Assembly: GCA_963971535.1 (NCBI GenBank)
Contig: OZ020589.1
Coordinates: 82,608,860 to 82,672,859, forward strand
Reading direction: 5' to 3'
Source of the DNA: Notolepis coatsorum
Taxonomy: Eukaryota; Chordata; Actinopteri; Aulopiformes; Paralepididae
Length of the DNA: 64,000 nt
Shown here: piece by piece, positions 22,874 to 34,979 of the stretch
How positions within the stretch are numbered: the stretch's first letter is position 1
Layout of the letters: every line of letters starts with the position of its first letter
Translations under genes and position numbers: made by a program
Notes under the pieces: generated by a model
What the model was told of the DNA's origin: nothing
What the model saw: only the letters and a program-made list of their open reading frames with translations
Databases searched by the model: none

Positions 22874-25800
22874 CATTACGACAGTGCTGAGTAAAAACGT
22901 ACCCAACCAGGGTCTCCATAGCGCTTAACCCTGTGACACCCGGACCGACCTGGCATTTTTCCCCCTGAAAAAAGCCCAAGTCCCTCAGGGTACCAGAACA
23001 GCAGATCTGCATCCCCGGCGGACAACGGGTTCAACTGATCCGGACCAGCGTGACCAGAACTAGTCCCGTGCTCTAACCACGCCGACATGCCTACTCCAGG
23101 AGAAAGGGCAGATATGCGTGTCGATCTTAACATGAAAAGAAGGCGCCACCCAGACGTTCGGGCGAACCGCGCCTGGTGGCCCACCCCAAGGGCGTGAGAC
23201 CCCTCTACATATGTTCAGATCCATTCCGTCATCATCTCCCAGACATGAACGAGAATCCGTCGAAAACCAACCCAGGTCGTGGGATTTGGTCGTCGGAAGA
23301 GGAAAAACCCCCATCTCAGTTGCTTTATAAAAAGCCGTTTTAACCACAAGCAACCAAGGCGTGCCAGTCAGTCGCCTGTTTACAGCGAGCTAGCACTATA
23401 CGTGCATCGGGACACACCCCCATCAATGAACAGGCTATTTAGACCTGTCATTGAATCCCCAAGGCGCCCAGGGGAACGACAAGAGGGGTGTGACACTTCC
23501 TAACTCCAACACTTTTTGAATAGAAAAGAAGGAAGCATCAACAGTATGTATCCCAGTCTACACAGCCGGGGGTAAAAAATTTTCACATTTTCACATCCCA
23601 CCACCCTCCCATAGGAAGGAGACGGGGATCCCCAGAGAGACTTCCCACGCGAGCTGTACAGATTGAAAAGAATATATTGCACCTTGAGCCATGTAAAAAA
23701 ATGGTTTTAGGGCTCTCCGGGGAAGAGGCACTGAACCCATACACACTCAATAACGAATTGAATCGAATACATATACAATAGAATAGGACACCTTCTAGAG
23801 GGTCCACTCACTTTGACAATCTGAGGAGGAAGGCTCTGTACTCTGATGGAGGCTCCCTCACATGGAAGAAGGAGTCCGAACTCACAGAAGGCCCGAATAG
23901 GCGCTTGGTGAGGAGGAGCCCTGACCACCCCCCTGAAACAGATCCATCACATGGACCTGAACAGCACACGGAAGTCCTACCAACAGAGACGCGCACAGTG
24001 ACGTACTCTTTGGCGGGGGAATTCCTGCGGTGCACACGCCCAATATACCAGGCCGTGGGACCAGGAAACTCCCTCCCCCCCCCCCCCGTAACGTGCCGAA
24101 CCGCCACGTGACGGGAACCTTGAAGGACAGGGGGTGTACCCCTGACCGACAGAAACAAGGAGGAGAGGAAAGGTTACCAGTTCACCCCTTTACGACCCCA
24201 CACCCATGATACGATGTAATGACAAAAAGAGAATATGACACAGTTATAGTCAGCTCTATGAAGCGTTTGACAGCTCCACACAGCGCATGAGCTAACCTGC
24301 TATCTGATTTTTACTAAGGAAAAAAACACAGAATAGAGAGGGCTCTAAGAGCCCCGGTCCAACATACACATGTGCTTCTGTGGCCAGTCCAACCCAGTTG
24401 TAGGTCACATGACACACACAACCCATCATCACCTACAAAAAATGGCAAAAACACTCTACAGAGGAACGCCGTTTTTCATAATGAGAGAATACATAATTCT
24501 CGATTAGTATCGGCCACAGGCCTTGCTAAGCACACACGACAGCGACCAAACAATCTTTTCTTTTTAGGAAAATAAAGTTTCTCCAGCAGTTTTAGCACAA
24601 CCTCAGCAATCAAGCTAAGGGTTACATCGCATCCCTACCACACAAAAGACACAATGTAGTGCAACATGTCTGATAGGAGGATGAAAAAGTCCCCAGGGAA
24701 CCGGGGGGAAACACAATCCTCTTATTTTACCCTTAATACGGCCAGTTAAAACAGGAAAACCTGTTAATATGTGAACACTGTTCATTGTCATCACAGGCTG
24801 AGAAAAGAACATTCTTTTACTCACTTGTCACTAAGCATAGCTTCATAGGTTAGTTACCTTAGTTGTGAGTACACGGTACATATAAACACACATGATGTTT
24901 CTCACACAACAACCAGATCATTTTCTGTAACAACCCGATTTGCATGGAGAAGCTAACTGCCAGTGACAAAGACAGTTCACACATAACTCGCGTCGTATCC
25001 TAAATGCATTGCAGCAACACACGTTTTGGGAAAACATCGTTATTCACAAAACATTTAGAAAGGTAAAACCAGAAGACGTGTTATAAGGTCTGGTCAAACC
25101 TTGTCCTACCCGGAACGTAGATCAGCGAAGTGCAGTCACAAGACACCATAGGAACACAGCCGCTCCTGTGTTGTTCGAACTGGGCAGCGTCGCCGCTCCA
25201 ACCCGCACTACAGTCCTCTTTGTTGACGCAACCTTGCCGTCCTGGCTCAGGGCAGGGTCGACGAACATCTCCTGTCAAAGACAACGTCGTAGTCCAGAGT
25301 GTTTAAAAACATGTTATAATCAAAGCACGTTCAACAGAGTAGCATTAAGCTAACGGCCGCTCCAACCGTTCGGGCGCTACTGCCCCTGATCGCGAGACGC
25401 CGAGCTAACGGCGCACGCGACCAGAAGCGAGCTCGCGGCGACGCGCGAGGAGCTGAAGCTACCCCGCGCCAGGCCTTGGCCTATAGCAGCAAGCTAACGT
25501 TACCTAGTGAACACGACATGCTAGCGCCGCAGCTAACAGCTGACTGGCTAACAGTAGGCCCAACCTAAGTAGGCCATGCAGCGATCCCAGCAGGCTAACG
25601 CAGCAGCTAACAGCTGACTGGCTAACCGTAAGCTAAGCAGCTATCACCTGAACTTGTATACAATGACATAACACTCACCCAGACAGGCCGCCGTTCTGAA
25701 CCTCTCCTCACTTTTTAAGAGAAAAGAAAAACAAGATGTCAACACTGCTTTACAACGGTGATTTTACCAACACCCGACGGAATCAGCACAATACCAAACT

Positions 25801-26640
25801 GGCCTGTGTAGCTGACTTGAACATGGATCTGCCGCTATCGCACATCCATGCACATATCTCCTCGTGAAGGAATACTCTCATTTGGATATGAAAGAAGGGG
25901 CTTAACACGGGACAGAGAGATATCCACTCGTCCAGAACACACAGGGATCACCAGTGTTAATGGTCGCGGCCCACTAGTTAAACTAAAATGGCTTCAGACC
26001 AAGGTCTTCTGTCGTCTAGGAGACTGAACAAAGGACCCTAGCCTGGGGCCGGTTTTCATAAACATCGTCAAGTAGCCCCCATAGCACTAACAGACAAGTG
26101 AAGCCTGCCAGCAAACATAACTCACCAGAACCAGGAACCCACCGCGTCTCACAACCGCGGCGCGTCCTACAGCCCAGCTGTGCCTTTACCGCAACCAGCA
26201 CACAGCAAGGACTGCAGTTGGAAAAGCATGTAGCGGCACGAACTCCCAATACGAAAACCGGTGGAGGATTTTTAGAATGATCATCATCTTCCAGACACTC
26301 CAGTACGAAGACAATATCGCCGTATTTTCTCGAAAATAGTGAGAGAGAAAATAAAGATATGATGTCAACGTATCCTTGTTTCCCAAAGCTGCTCCTAATC
26401 CTTTCTTCCAGCATGGTGTCAAGTGTGGGGATCTACCGAGGCACTTCTTCCTTGTGGTGAAAGCGAGAAGGAGGCGAGTGGGTGGCCCCACCCCTGCTTA
26501 TATGGGTAAGCTGATAGGGGTGTGGTCAGACGAATATTGGGATTAAAGGTACATTTGTGGTCTTTATTCAGTGCGCGTGCACATATGCGAGATAGTGCAG
26601 AGAGCGATGCCGAGCGAGAGCGAATACGAAACAGAACTGT

Positions 26641-26861
26641 TCAACTCCCCTGGAGCCACAGCCAGCAGAGAAGCCGGTTTACTTTCGCTTTCAAACCAGC
26701 TGCAGCCTGAGAACTGGAGTGTGAGGGGATGTAACACTAAAGTGCATACATGGTGACAGTAGAATCATAGTATATAAGAAAATTGTGAAGACAGAGACAG
26801 AGGTTAAAAGGTTCTCCTATGTCTGCAGAAAAGCAGACAAGGGAGCAAATAGACATCCTAA
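26641..26861. other. Linker, probably 3' UTR of the minus-strand L2 LINE
   Basis: No gene is seen. The sequence lies downstream (minus strand) of the L2 C-terminal coding segment. Confidence 0.4.
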
Positions 26862-27149
26862 CTAAACTAGACAGATTAATCTAAGGGTCAGTCCCCGACC
26901 AGGTGAGATCAGGGTAGGTTGAAGGAGAGAGAAAAGATGGGTCTTAAGCAGGGATTTAAAAGCTTCGACAGAGCAGGCGCCCCTGACGACGGCAGGTAAT
27001 TTGTTCCACAGGTAGGGAGCGCGGTAGACAAAGGCTCTGTGGCCGGCGGATTTCTTTTTAACCCTAGGAATCGATAGAAGCCCCGCATTTTGTGAGCGCA
27101 GAGCACGAGCATCGAGAGATGAGATCGGATAGATAGATAGGGGGGGGGG

Positions 27150-29062
27150 GTCGGCTGCTGATGGAGGCGCAGTGTTCAGGGTAACAGAGCATGAGGTGAG
27201 GCGGACCTTTAAAAAAGTGAATATCAGGAAGGCAGCAGGTCCGGACGGCATCCCCGGCCGCGTCCTAAAAGTCTGTGCCGACCAACTGGCCCCAGTATTC
27301 ACTGACATATTTAACCTGTCCTTAGAACAGGCTGTCATCCCCACCTGCCTGAAGAAGTCCACTATTATCCCTGTACCCAAAAAATCCAAGCCTGCTTGCC
27401 TCAACGACTACCGCCCTGTAGCTCTCACCTCCATAGCCATGAAGTGCTTTGAGAAGCTAGTAAAGGGCTACATCTGCTCCTCCCTCCCCATCAACATGGA
27501 CCCCCTGCAATTTGCATACCGCCCCAACAGGTCCACGGAGGACGCCATAGCCCATGTGCTGCACACAGCAGCATCACACCTGGACAAGAGGCAGGGGAAC
27601 TATGTGAGAATGCTATTCATCGACTACAGCTCGGCATTCAATACCATAGTCCCCTCCATACTCATAGCCAAGCTCAGGGACCTGGGCTTGAACTATGACC
27701 TCTGCCAGTGGGTCTTGGACTTCCTGACTGGCAGACCCCAGGTGGTGAGAGCAGGCAACTGCACCTCCTCATCAATCACCCTCAACATAGGGGCCCCCCA
27801 GGGCTGTGTTCTGAGTCCCCTCCTCTACTCCCTGTACACACACGACTGTGTGGCTCAGCGGAGTAGCAATACAATCATCAAATTTGCTGACGACACAGTG
27901 GTGGTGGGCCTGATCTCTGCCAACGACGAGAGGGCCTACCTGGAAGAGGTCAAGGTCCTGGCGGGATGGTGCCAGGAAAACAGCCTCTCCCTGAACGTCA
28001 GCAAAACAAAGGAGATGATTGTGGACTTCAGGAGGTCGGGGGCCAAGGACTACAGCCCCCTCAGCATCAACGGGGCACCGGTTGAGAGAGTGAACAGCTT
28101 TAAGTACCTCGGAGCCTACATATCCGAGGACTTGACATGGACCACACACATTGACAGTGTTGTGAAGAAGGCACGACAACGCCTCTACTTCCTCAGGCGC
28201 CTAAGGAAGTTCCAAGTCAGTCAGAAGATCCTTAAGAACTTCTACTCATGTACAATAGAGAGCATCTTGACCGGCAACATCACCTCCTAGTTTGGGAATA
28301 GCACTGCACAAGACCGAAGCAGACTACAAAGAGTGACACGTTCAGCCGAACGCACAATTGGAGGGGGGCTCCCCACCCTCCAGAACATTTACAACAAGCG
28401 TTGCAAGGGCAAGGCTAAGAGAATCATTAAAGACTCCAGTCACCCAAACAACTGCCTCTTTGAACTGCTGCGGTCAGGCAAGCGATACCGGAGTCTCAAG
28501 GCGAGCACAGAAAGACTCAGAAGAAGCTTCTATCCCCAGGCCATCAGGCTGCTAAACGAACAATGAACACTACACAACAACAACCACCAAACGCAAATAG
28601 CACACACATCCACACGCACACACTCACTTTAAACAAACACACTGTAGCACCCACTCCACACACTTTATAGCACACACCCACTTTAAACAAACACACTGTA
28701 GCACCCACTCCCCACACTTTATATTTATTGATGAAGGATTGCACTACAACTCGTACACCTTACTGTAAATTGTACCTAAATTGTACCTCATCCCATTTCT
28801 GCTTTGCACTATATAGTACTGTACATTAGTACACTGCATAGTATTGTATATTATATGGTAACTCAGAACATTGTACATATGTCTATACCGAACACTGTGA
28901 CCTCATTTTCTTCTTCTAAATTACATGCTATACTATGTTATTTGATACTATCTTGTCTAGCACAGTCTCTGGAGCGTAACAGTAAGAAGCATTTTGTATG
29001 AAAGTATTCTGTACTTCTGTATGACAACTATTAAAGAAACTTGAACTTGAAACTTGAAACTA
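27150..29062 (+). mobile_element. Rex1/CR1-like LINE, 5'-truncated, inserted in the L2 copy
   Basis: It contains a long reverse transcriptase frame (27172-28566), a 3' UTR with a duplicated 'ccactttaaacaaacacactgtagcac' block (28622 and 28679), and a 3' end 'ttaaagaaacttgaacttgaaacttgaaact'. The short repeated tail is typical of CR1/Rex1-group LINEs. It interrupts the L2 copy between the LNGLAP and LDARALRS segments. A target duplication is not obvious. Confidence 0.8.
27172..28566 (+). pseudogene. Rex1/CR1-like reverse transcriptase with one nonsense codon
   Basis: Motifs in order are [73 protein letters not shown] (first catalytic Asp), [24 protein letters not shown] (catalytic Asp pair, about 27888) and FKYLGAYIS. 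The frame is interrupted only by TAG at 28288-28290, at a site where related copies have Trp before FGN. It then continues to 28566 (LLRSGKRYRSL, PQAIRLLNEQ). The N-terminal endonuclease is missing. It is a relatively young copy: one lesion in about 1.4 kb of coding sequence. Confidence 0.82.
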
Positions 29063-29596
29063 GAGCGGTGCAAGCCCATTTAAAATTGTGTAGGTGAGGA
29101 ATAGCACTTTAAAGTCAGATCGGGCTTGAATAGGAAGCCAGTGTAGGGTGGACAAAACTGGTGTGATGTGATAAAATGTTCTAGTTTTAGTTAGATTGAA
29201 TTAGGTAGGCCTGAAAAAAGTGCATTACATTAGTCTAGACGTGATGAGACAAAAGCATGAATTAGGGTTTCAGCATCAGCCAGAGTTAAAAAGGGGGGAA
29301 TTGTTGCGATATTACAAAGATGGAAGAAGGCAATTTTGGTGAATTTTTTTATATGTGCATTAAATGAGAGGGAGGAATCAAAAATGACTCAGAGGTTTTT
29401 TATGGTGGAGCTCTGGGATACATGACAAGTATCAAAGTTGAGGGAGATGTCCTGAAACAGGCCTCTGTGGTTTGGGGGGCCAACAATTAACATCTCAGTT
29501 TTATCTGCATTAAGGAGTAGAAGGTTTTGCGACATCCACTTTTTGACGGCAAGCAGGCAAGCCTCAAGATTTTGTAATTGGGAGGAATCATTTGGC

Positions 29597-30523
29597 TTAA
29601 CACTTTGTATGCCACTCACGGCTTTTCTCGGGTTTACCCCCCGACCGTTGAATGCCACGTCACGAGTAGTTTTTTATTTTTTTATTAGCGATCTGAAATC
29701 ATATTGCATTACGCGAGCCTACCGTTGGAGATCCAGGGACCGCCGGCTCTCAGATGTGAAAAAAGCGCCCCCTATCGTCTCCCAGATGGTAAATCACCCT
29801 TTTGGAATGGACTCATTGAAAGTGAATGGGAGAATGGACTTCTGACTCCACATTTTACTTCTCACTCATGCAGCCGGGGTCTACCAGAGTTCATTCTGGA
29901 GCCTCTGAGCCACGGCGAATATGGGTTATACTGTACACACGATGGATCAATACAATTATCGATTTTTTCGAATGGCGATCGGAAATTGGAATAAACCATT
30001 TGGATACCATCTGACCTCAGGTAAGGAATCTATGTTATCAGTGTTAGGATAATCACTCGTTTTCACGGATATATAAGCGTTTATGTGATATGTGATATGG
30101 CTGTTTTGACTGTAAAAGCCATGAGGAAATAAGAGCAATGATTATCAGCGTGCGGCACGAGCGTGCGTGCGCACACATATACTATCGATCATCTAGCGTT
30201 TATTTGAAAACGATTCATAAATAGGCCGACAAATGACAACGTTCTGGAATATTCCAGTAAAAAGCGATTATCATAGGCATGGGTTGTTTTTTTCGCGAAA
30301 ACGGGTGATTTTCAAAATGCTATCAAACGGAAATGAAGCGATAAAAAAACAATCTGCCTTGACAATGTTGACTGGAAAATGATTCTTTGATAAGCGACGG
30401 GCAGATTAGACACATAGCCATAATTTAAAACATAGATTAAGCGATATTAACGTTAACATTGGGAGTGGATGGTGGCATTCCAGCCGGTAAAAAGGAAAAC
30501 ACGGCTGGCGCTCAAAGTGTTAA
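29597..30523. mobile_element. TTAA-flanked non-autonomous DNA element, copy C
   Basis: It is flanked by TTAA (29597-29600, 30520-30523). Inverted ends: CACTTTGTATGCCACTCACG at left and CACTTTGAGCGCCAGCCGTG (reverse complement) at right. Internal blocks are shared with copies A and B ('cctatcgtctcccagatgg', 'gaatggcgatcgg', 'cctcaggtaagga', 'attccagtaaaaag', 'tagccataatttaa'). Removing it and one TTAA rejoins the L2 reverse transcriptase frame right after the YADG motif, so the target site is documented. Confidence 0.8.
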
Positions 30524-30625
30524 TAGGTATATATAATTGGGTGCCATCAGCGTAAAAGTGAAAGTTTATGCCAAATTTGCGTATGGTATTGCAGAGGGGT
30601 AGCATGTAAATCGAAAATAGTTATA

Positions 30626-31929
30626 ATGTTATCTATGTCTATACATCTGTGTTAAAATACATATTCTATCTCTGTACAGACCAACTAGTGAACTAGTCTG
30701 ACACTAGGCTACATATTCAACTGTCCATTTAAGTGTGGGAGCAGTGGAGAGTGCCAAGGTTATCTCTCTCCCCAGCTAAGCCATATAACAAAGGCTATTG
30801 AGCCAGTCTTGTTATTGATTTCCCTAACTGGGCCCATTTTGTTTACCTTTCTGTCATATATGGACGTCATTTCAATTGTGTATAATGTACGTTCTGACTA
30901 GACCTCTTGGTCACTTTTTGGTCAGACGCTTGTGTGTACACATGTGTGTCTCTCTATAAACTGATCTCTGTGGAAGCACAGATATTAAACCATGTTTTAT
31001 GTTTTTGTAAACAAATGACTCGATCTCAATTTCTATGGTTCACTGTCGATGGCTCATTTTAAATATTCCACAACACCCTGCACAATTAGGACATATCAAC
31101 CAACCGATCAGTTCATTCAAAACGCGCTACTATCAGCCACTATCAGCCATTGCCCCGCTGTCCAAGTATGCATCACATACTCTGACATTCATGACATAGC
31201 TTTTCTCCATGGGACCTGTCAAAATGCGGACCTATGTGTAAAAGCCTCACAGAAGATACAACAACAGTTGTCACTTGCAAGAAGATGCAAGGAAAATGTA
31301 AATACTGAAGCAGAAGATGAAATGCCTTCACAAAGTGCATTGCGTAAGCTGTCACTTGGAAAGCAGGAGTGTTTGGACAGCAGGGCTCGATCTTTTTCCT
31401 GACGTTTTCGCTGATGGAAGGGCATTGGAAAGTTGTAGAACCGACAGAGATCTACCCCGCGAGAGATCTACCCCCCGAGTGAGAGGAACAAGACATTGTA
31501 TGGCAACTTGAGTTGCTGCGAGTTGTCCAAAATAATTCTGGGCTCATTTTAATTTGAATCACCTGTAAAATGGTCTGGGGATGTAAGGTAGGCCTATATG
31601 GTGACATTTGTACATCCAATTTGGTATTCATTAGTTTACTTTTATCATCAGTTAGACAAAGCCGTCATGGTCGCTCAGGCAGAAACCACACAGCTCCTCC
31701 ATTGCCACAATTTATAGATTTCCCCAGATCTGTATCTTGTTATAACAAGAAACCAGGCTGAATGTTATCTGTAACGGCAATTTTTCCTTTCCAATGTCCT
31801 GCTTTCTCTTGCCCGTTACTTCACAGGTATGGTAGGGAGTGATCTTACGCAGTAGACACAGCAATGATGGATGTCCAGTCGTGATTCCAGGTTTAGGGGT
31901 GTTTCAGCCTCAGGGCAGCTCTGGCTGCA
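30626..31929. other. No gene seen; dispersed repeat near 31385-31455
   Basis: The stretch 30640-31045 has an LTR-like look (TATA-like 'ctctataaactgatctctg' and 'atattaaacc') but no paired ends. The segment 31385-31455 is the inverted match of 20600-20695. The open frame at 31049-31402 has no recognisable domain. Confidence 0.4.
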
Positions 31930-32020
31930 ATTGTAGCTTACCACCACCGGTATGACTGTGTATGAACGAATAATGGACTCTGTGAAGCGCTCTAGGTGTC
32001 ATGAAGATATAAATCCAAGC

Positions 32021-32108
<88 letters not shown>
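31930..32108 (+). mobile_element. LINE/SINE 3' end with (ATT)n tail
   Basis: The motif 'gactctgtgaagcgctctagg ... aaatccaagcc' runs straight into (ATT)n at 32020-32108. This is the usual 3' end of fish L2-type LINEs and their SINEs. The upstream limit is uncertain. Confidence 0.55.
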
Positions 32109-32408
32109 GCTGAAGTTGCAGTTGTACATTCAATTGTTGCCAGTGTGGGTTCTGTAGGAATTATATGGTATTCTATATTTATTATTTCTTTCTGCTTCTG
32201 GCTGCTGAGCTGCTGAGCTTCTGGTAAGAACGGTGTGCTCCTCACTACCTGTGTCCTTGATGATTACTGCACCTGTGACCCTCTAAATACCTAACCAGTG
32301 CTGTCAAATCTAAAACCTGCCACCAGGTGTCCAATAATAATATTACAAATAATAAAATAATATGCCACCATCATAATGGCTCCTACATTATTTGTTACTG
32401 AATTAATG

Positions 32409-32409
32409 C

Positions 32410-32508
<99 letters not shown>

Positions 32509-32600
32509 TTTATTTGTATAGCACTTTTCATACAGAGGTTGCAGTTCAAAGTGCTTCACAACAGTAAAAAATAGAGGCATAAGCGAGCATAAAAAAGATA
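32409..32600 (-). mobile_element. L2-type LINE 3' end, minus strand, with (TAA)n tract
   Basis: The (ATA)n run at 32409-32506 is followed by 'ctttatttgtatagcactttt' and 'cagttcaaagtgcttcac'. On the minus strand this is the canonical L2 3' end (gcactttgaactgcaa ... tacaaataaag) with its TTA-repeat tail. Only the tail is sure. The LINE may extend to about 33130 but shows no coding motif. Confidence 0.65.
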
Positions 32601-33319
32601 GACTGGTCAAGGTATGGTAAATCACAGTGTTTCACATTAGGATCTAGCATCCCAATAGGCTCTCTGTTTACAGTTTCATTCAGTAATACAAATAATAAAA
32701 ATAGTTTAAAATGATTCAGTTTAAAAAGTCTAAAAATTATAAAAATAGAACGGACATACAACAGGGTATTTAACATACAACAGAGCAGTGCATCAGTAAG
32801 AAGTCTTAAATTACAGTGCATACAGTAGGAGGTATAGTGAGATCAAATTAGCATAGAACCGACACATGAATTTGATAGGCAGTGTATAAAAGTAGGCAGG
32901 GTAAGAATAGTGTAGGTAAGTACAATTTGTGTCAGGATAGCAATACGCCTGATATAAATAGTGTATGCATAGCACACAACATTGCCCCATGAGTAATGAA
33001 CACTTGTGTTGTGCATTTGTGCGTGTCCTTCCTACTGCATTGTTTCTGAAATATGTATGCTAAGAATTGAATAAACATACACAGATAACAGTAACAGATA
33101 TTAACATTTGTTATCACAATATTATCGCTTAATGCTTACCTCAAAATAAAGAAACAAAGCCAGGCTTCAATTTTGGTATTCCCTCGCCTATGCTCCCAGG
33201 ACAGGTGGGGTGTCGCGCCTTTCTAAAAATAGCATCAGGAAATTATTATTCTAAGGTACAACAGATGCACACGTTTATCTTAATCAGGCCATCACACAAT
33301 GAAGAGAGCTACAGTAAGT
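32601..33319. other. No gene seen
   Basis: AT-rich DNA, possibly LINE 3' UTR in its left part. No coding motif or RNA gene was recognised. Confidence 0.4.
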
Positions 33320-34892
33320 GCAGAACACAGCTAAAAGCAATTGGTTTTGATAGTCTATCAGTGAGCTGGATGCAATCCTACCTGGAGGGGAGAGAGCAGA
33401 TGGTGGAGGTAAACGGTACCCTATCCCCCCCCCCCTCACAGTAAGCTGTGGTGTTCCACAAGGAAGCATACTAGGTCCGCTACTGTTCCTAATTTATGCA
33501 AATGACATGTCGTCAGCTTGTGACTGCAACTTGTTCCTGTTTGCGGACGACTCAGCCCTGCTGGTCTCTGACAAGAACAAGTTACAGGTTGAAAAAACCC
33601 TCAGCTCAGAACTAGGCAAAATCTGCATATGGCTCGCTGATAACAAACTATCATTACACATGGGCAAAACAGAGTCCATTCTCTTCGGTTCAAATAACAA
33701 ACTCAGCAAGACCGACGGCTTCTCAGTTACAGTGGGTGACAATATTGTCACAAGGAAAGAAGATATTACCTACCTGGGTTCCATCCTAGAGGCAAATCTT
33801 TCCTGTGACAAAATGGCATCCAATGTAATAAAAAAAAGTCAACCAACGAACTCGATTCTTGTACCGGATCTCCTCACTGGTAAACAAGAATACCCTGAAG
33901 ACTCTAGCAGGAGCACTCATTCAAGGGTACTACGACTATGCTTGCACCTCATGGTACCAAAGCACCTCAAAGGCGCTAAAAACAAAATTACAAACATCTC
34001 AAAACAAACTGGTCAGACTACTGCTTGACCTTACTCCTAGAACCCACCTCACCCCTGCCCACTTTGACAACCTAGGATGGCTTAGAGTAGACGACAGAGT
34101 ACAGCAACTTGCAATGGGCCTGGTCTACAAGATACACTACACGACCAAGGTACCCATGTACATGTCAAAATACTTCCCAAAGGTCAGTGAATACCACGAT
34201 CACAACACCAGAGGGAGCTCCACAAATCATGTTAAACCCAGATTCGGCTCAAACAAGGGACTAAACACGTTTCGCAATTATGCCACATCAATGTGGAATG
34301 CCCTACCCAAAGCTGTAAAGGAATGTGAATCACTACCCACTTTCAAAAACACTCTCAAAAAACACCTAAGGGAGACTGCAACTCGAAACTGGCCCCTGTA
34401 AATGTCCGAACACTACCCCCTCCAATGTACAGTAAATGACCAAGTATGGTCTTGTCAATAATCCAATGTACAGTTTTGTTTGTACAGTTGTACAGTGTAC
34501 CCCACCCACCCCTCCTACCCAACCCCCCCCCCCCCCCCCACCCACCCAACCACCTCCAATGTACAGTCCCCCCCCACCCCCACCTACCCAATCCAATGTA
34601 CAGTTTCTACGTCAAATGTATATACTTTTTCTTTCTGGACTCTTTTTGTATCACAAACAGTACTGTAATTGCAAATCTGGTATGTCATAAATGTATAGAT
34701 GTAGCAGTACTGTCTATCTGTATGTCATGTATGTCATATATGTTACGATGAATTGAAAATGGGGGACCCTGATGTAAACAAGACGAAAGTCTTTCTCTGG
34801 TCTGCATCCCCTTAACAATTGTATGTATTGAGCTGTACTGTACTGTACCCATTCTGCAATCTGTTAATAAAGTTTTCAATCAATCAATCAAA
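33320..34892 (+). pseudogene. LINE reverse transcriptase C-terminal half with (ATCA)n tail
   Basis: The frame pieces are FDSLSVSWMQSYLEGREQ, then (after a poly-C frameshift near 33425) a GVPQG...LGPLLF segment and LFADDSALLVSDKNKL (catalytic ADD about 33546). KLSLHMGKTESILFGS and YLGSILEANLSCD follow, then a second frame from 33859 (RISSLVNKNTLKTLAGALIQ ... KPRFGSNKGLNTFRNY ... MWNALPKAVKECESLP). The 3' end is 'ttaataaagttttcaatcaatcaatc' (34863-34892). Frameshifts coincide with homopolymers (poly-C near 33425, poly-A near 33833). The clade is CR1/Jockey group, not assigned further. Confidence 0.8.
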
Positions 34893-34979
34893 CAATTTCC
34901 TCCTGTATGCAACAAATGAAAGTGAAAGTAACTGGTGGTTACGGACTGCTAAAAATAAAGTTGCATACCTGCCATCATT

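Larger units (their letters stand above)
21274..26640. mobile_element. Unclassified 5.4-kb repeat, copy 1 (contains a 5S-like segment)
   Basis: A second copy (55239-58376) matches 21274-24427 nearly throughout. The outer ends are complex. A 288-bp palindrome begins the element. About 170 bp (gctctctgcactatctcgc ... catataagcaggggtggggc) occur inverted near the right end (26470-26612). A 44-bp block starting gttctgtttcgtattcgctc occurs at 21561 and, inverted, at 26637. The inside is GC-rich and lacks a recognisable protein; the open frames are not conserved domains. A 5S rRNA-like segment lies at 22755-22873. It could be a large non-autonomous DNA element; the family is unknown. Confidence 0.6.
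26862..30625 (-). mobile_element. L2-like LINE on the minus strand, split by two later insertions
   Basis: Reading the minus strand from 30625: FSIYMLPL...FYADGTQLYIP (catalytic YADD changed to YADG, about 30560), then a gap (element copy C). QNLEACLLAVKKWMSQNLLL, NADKTEMLIVGPP and NFDTCHVSQSSTIKN follow (29600-29390). Further on are decayed sequence and VLFLTYTILNGLAP (about 29090), a second gap (Rex1-like LINE), then LDARALRSQNAGLLS...YLWNKLPAVVRG and LLKTHLFSLL (27120-26920). The order and motifs are those of L2-type reverse transcriptase and its C-terminus. The copy is 5'-truncated and inactive. Confidence 0.83.

Noticed and set aside
22044..23184. Protein-coding gene in the GC-rich repeat
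   Set aside because: Frames exist in several phases on both strands, as expected from GC-rich DNA. They differ between copies 1 and 2 and show no domain.
30640..31045. Solo LTR candidate
   Set aside because: TATA-like and polyA-like motifs are present, but I found no inverted TG/CA ends with a matching target duplication.
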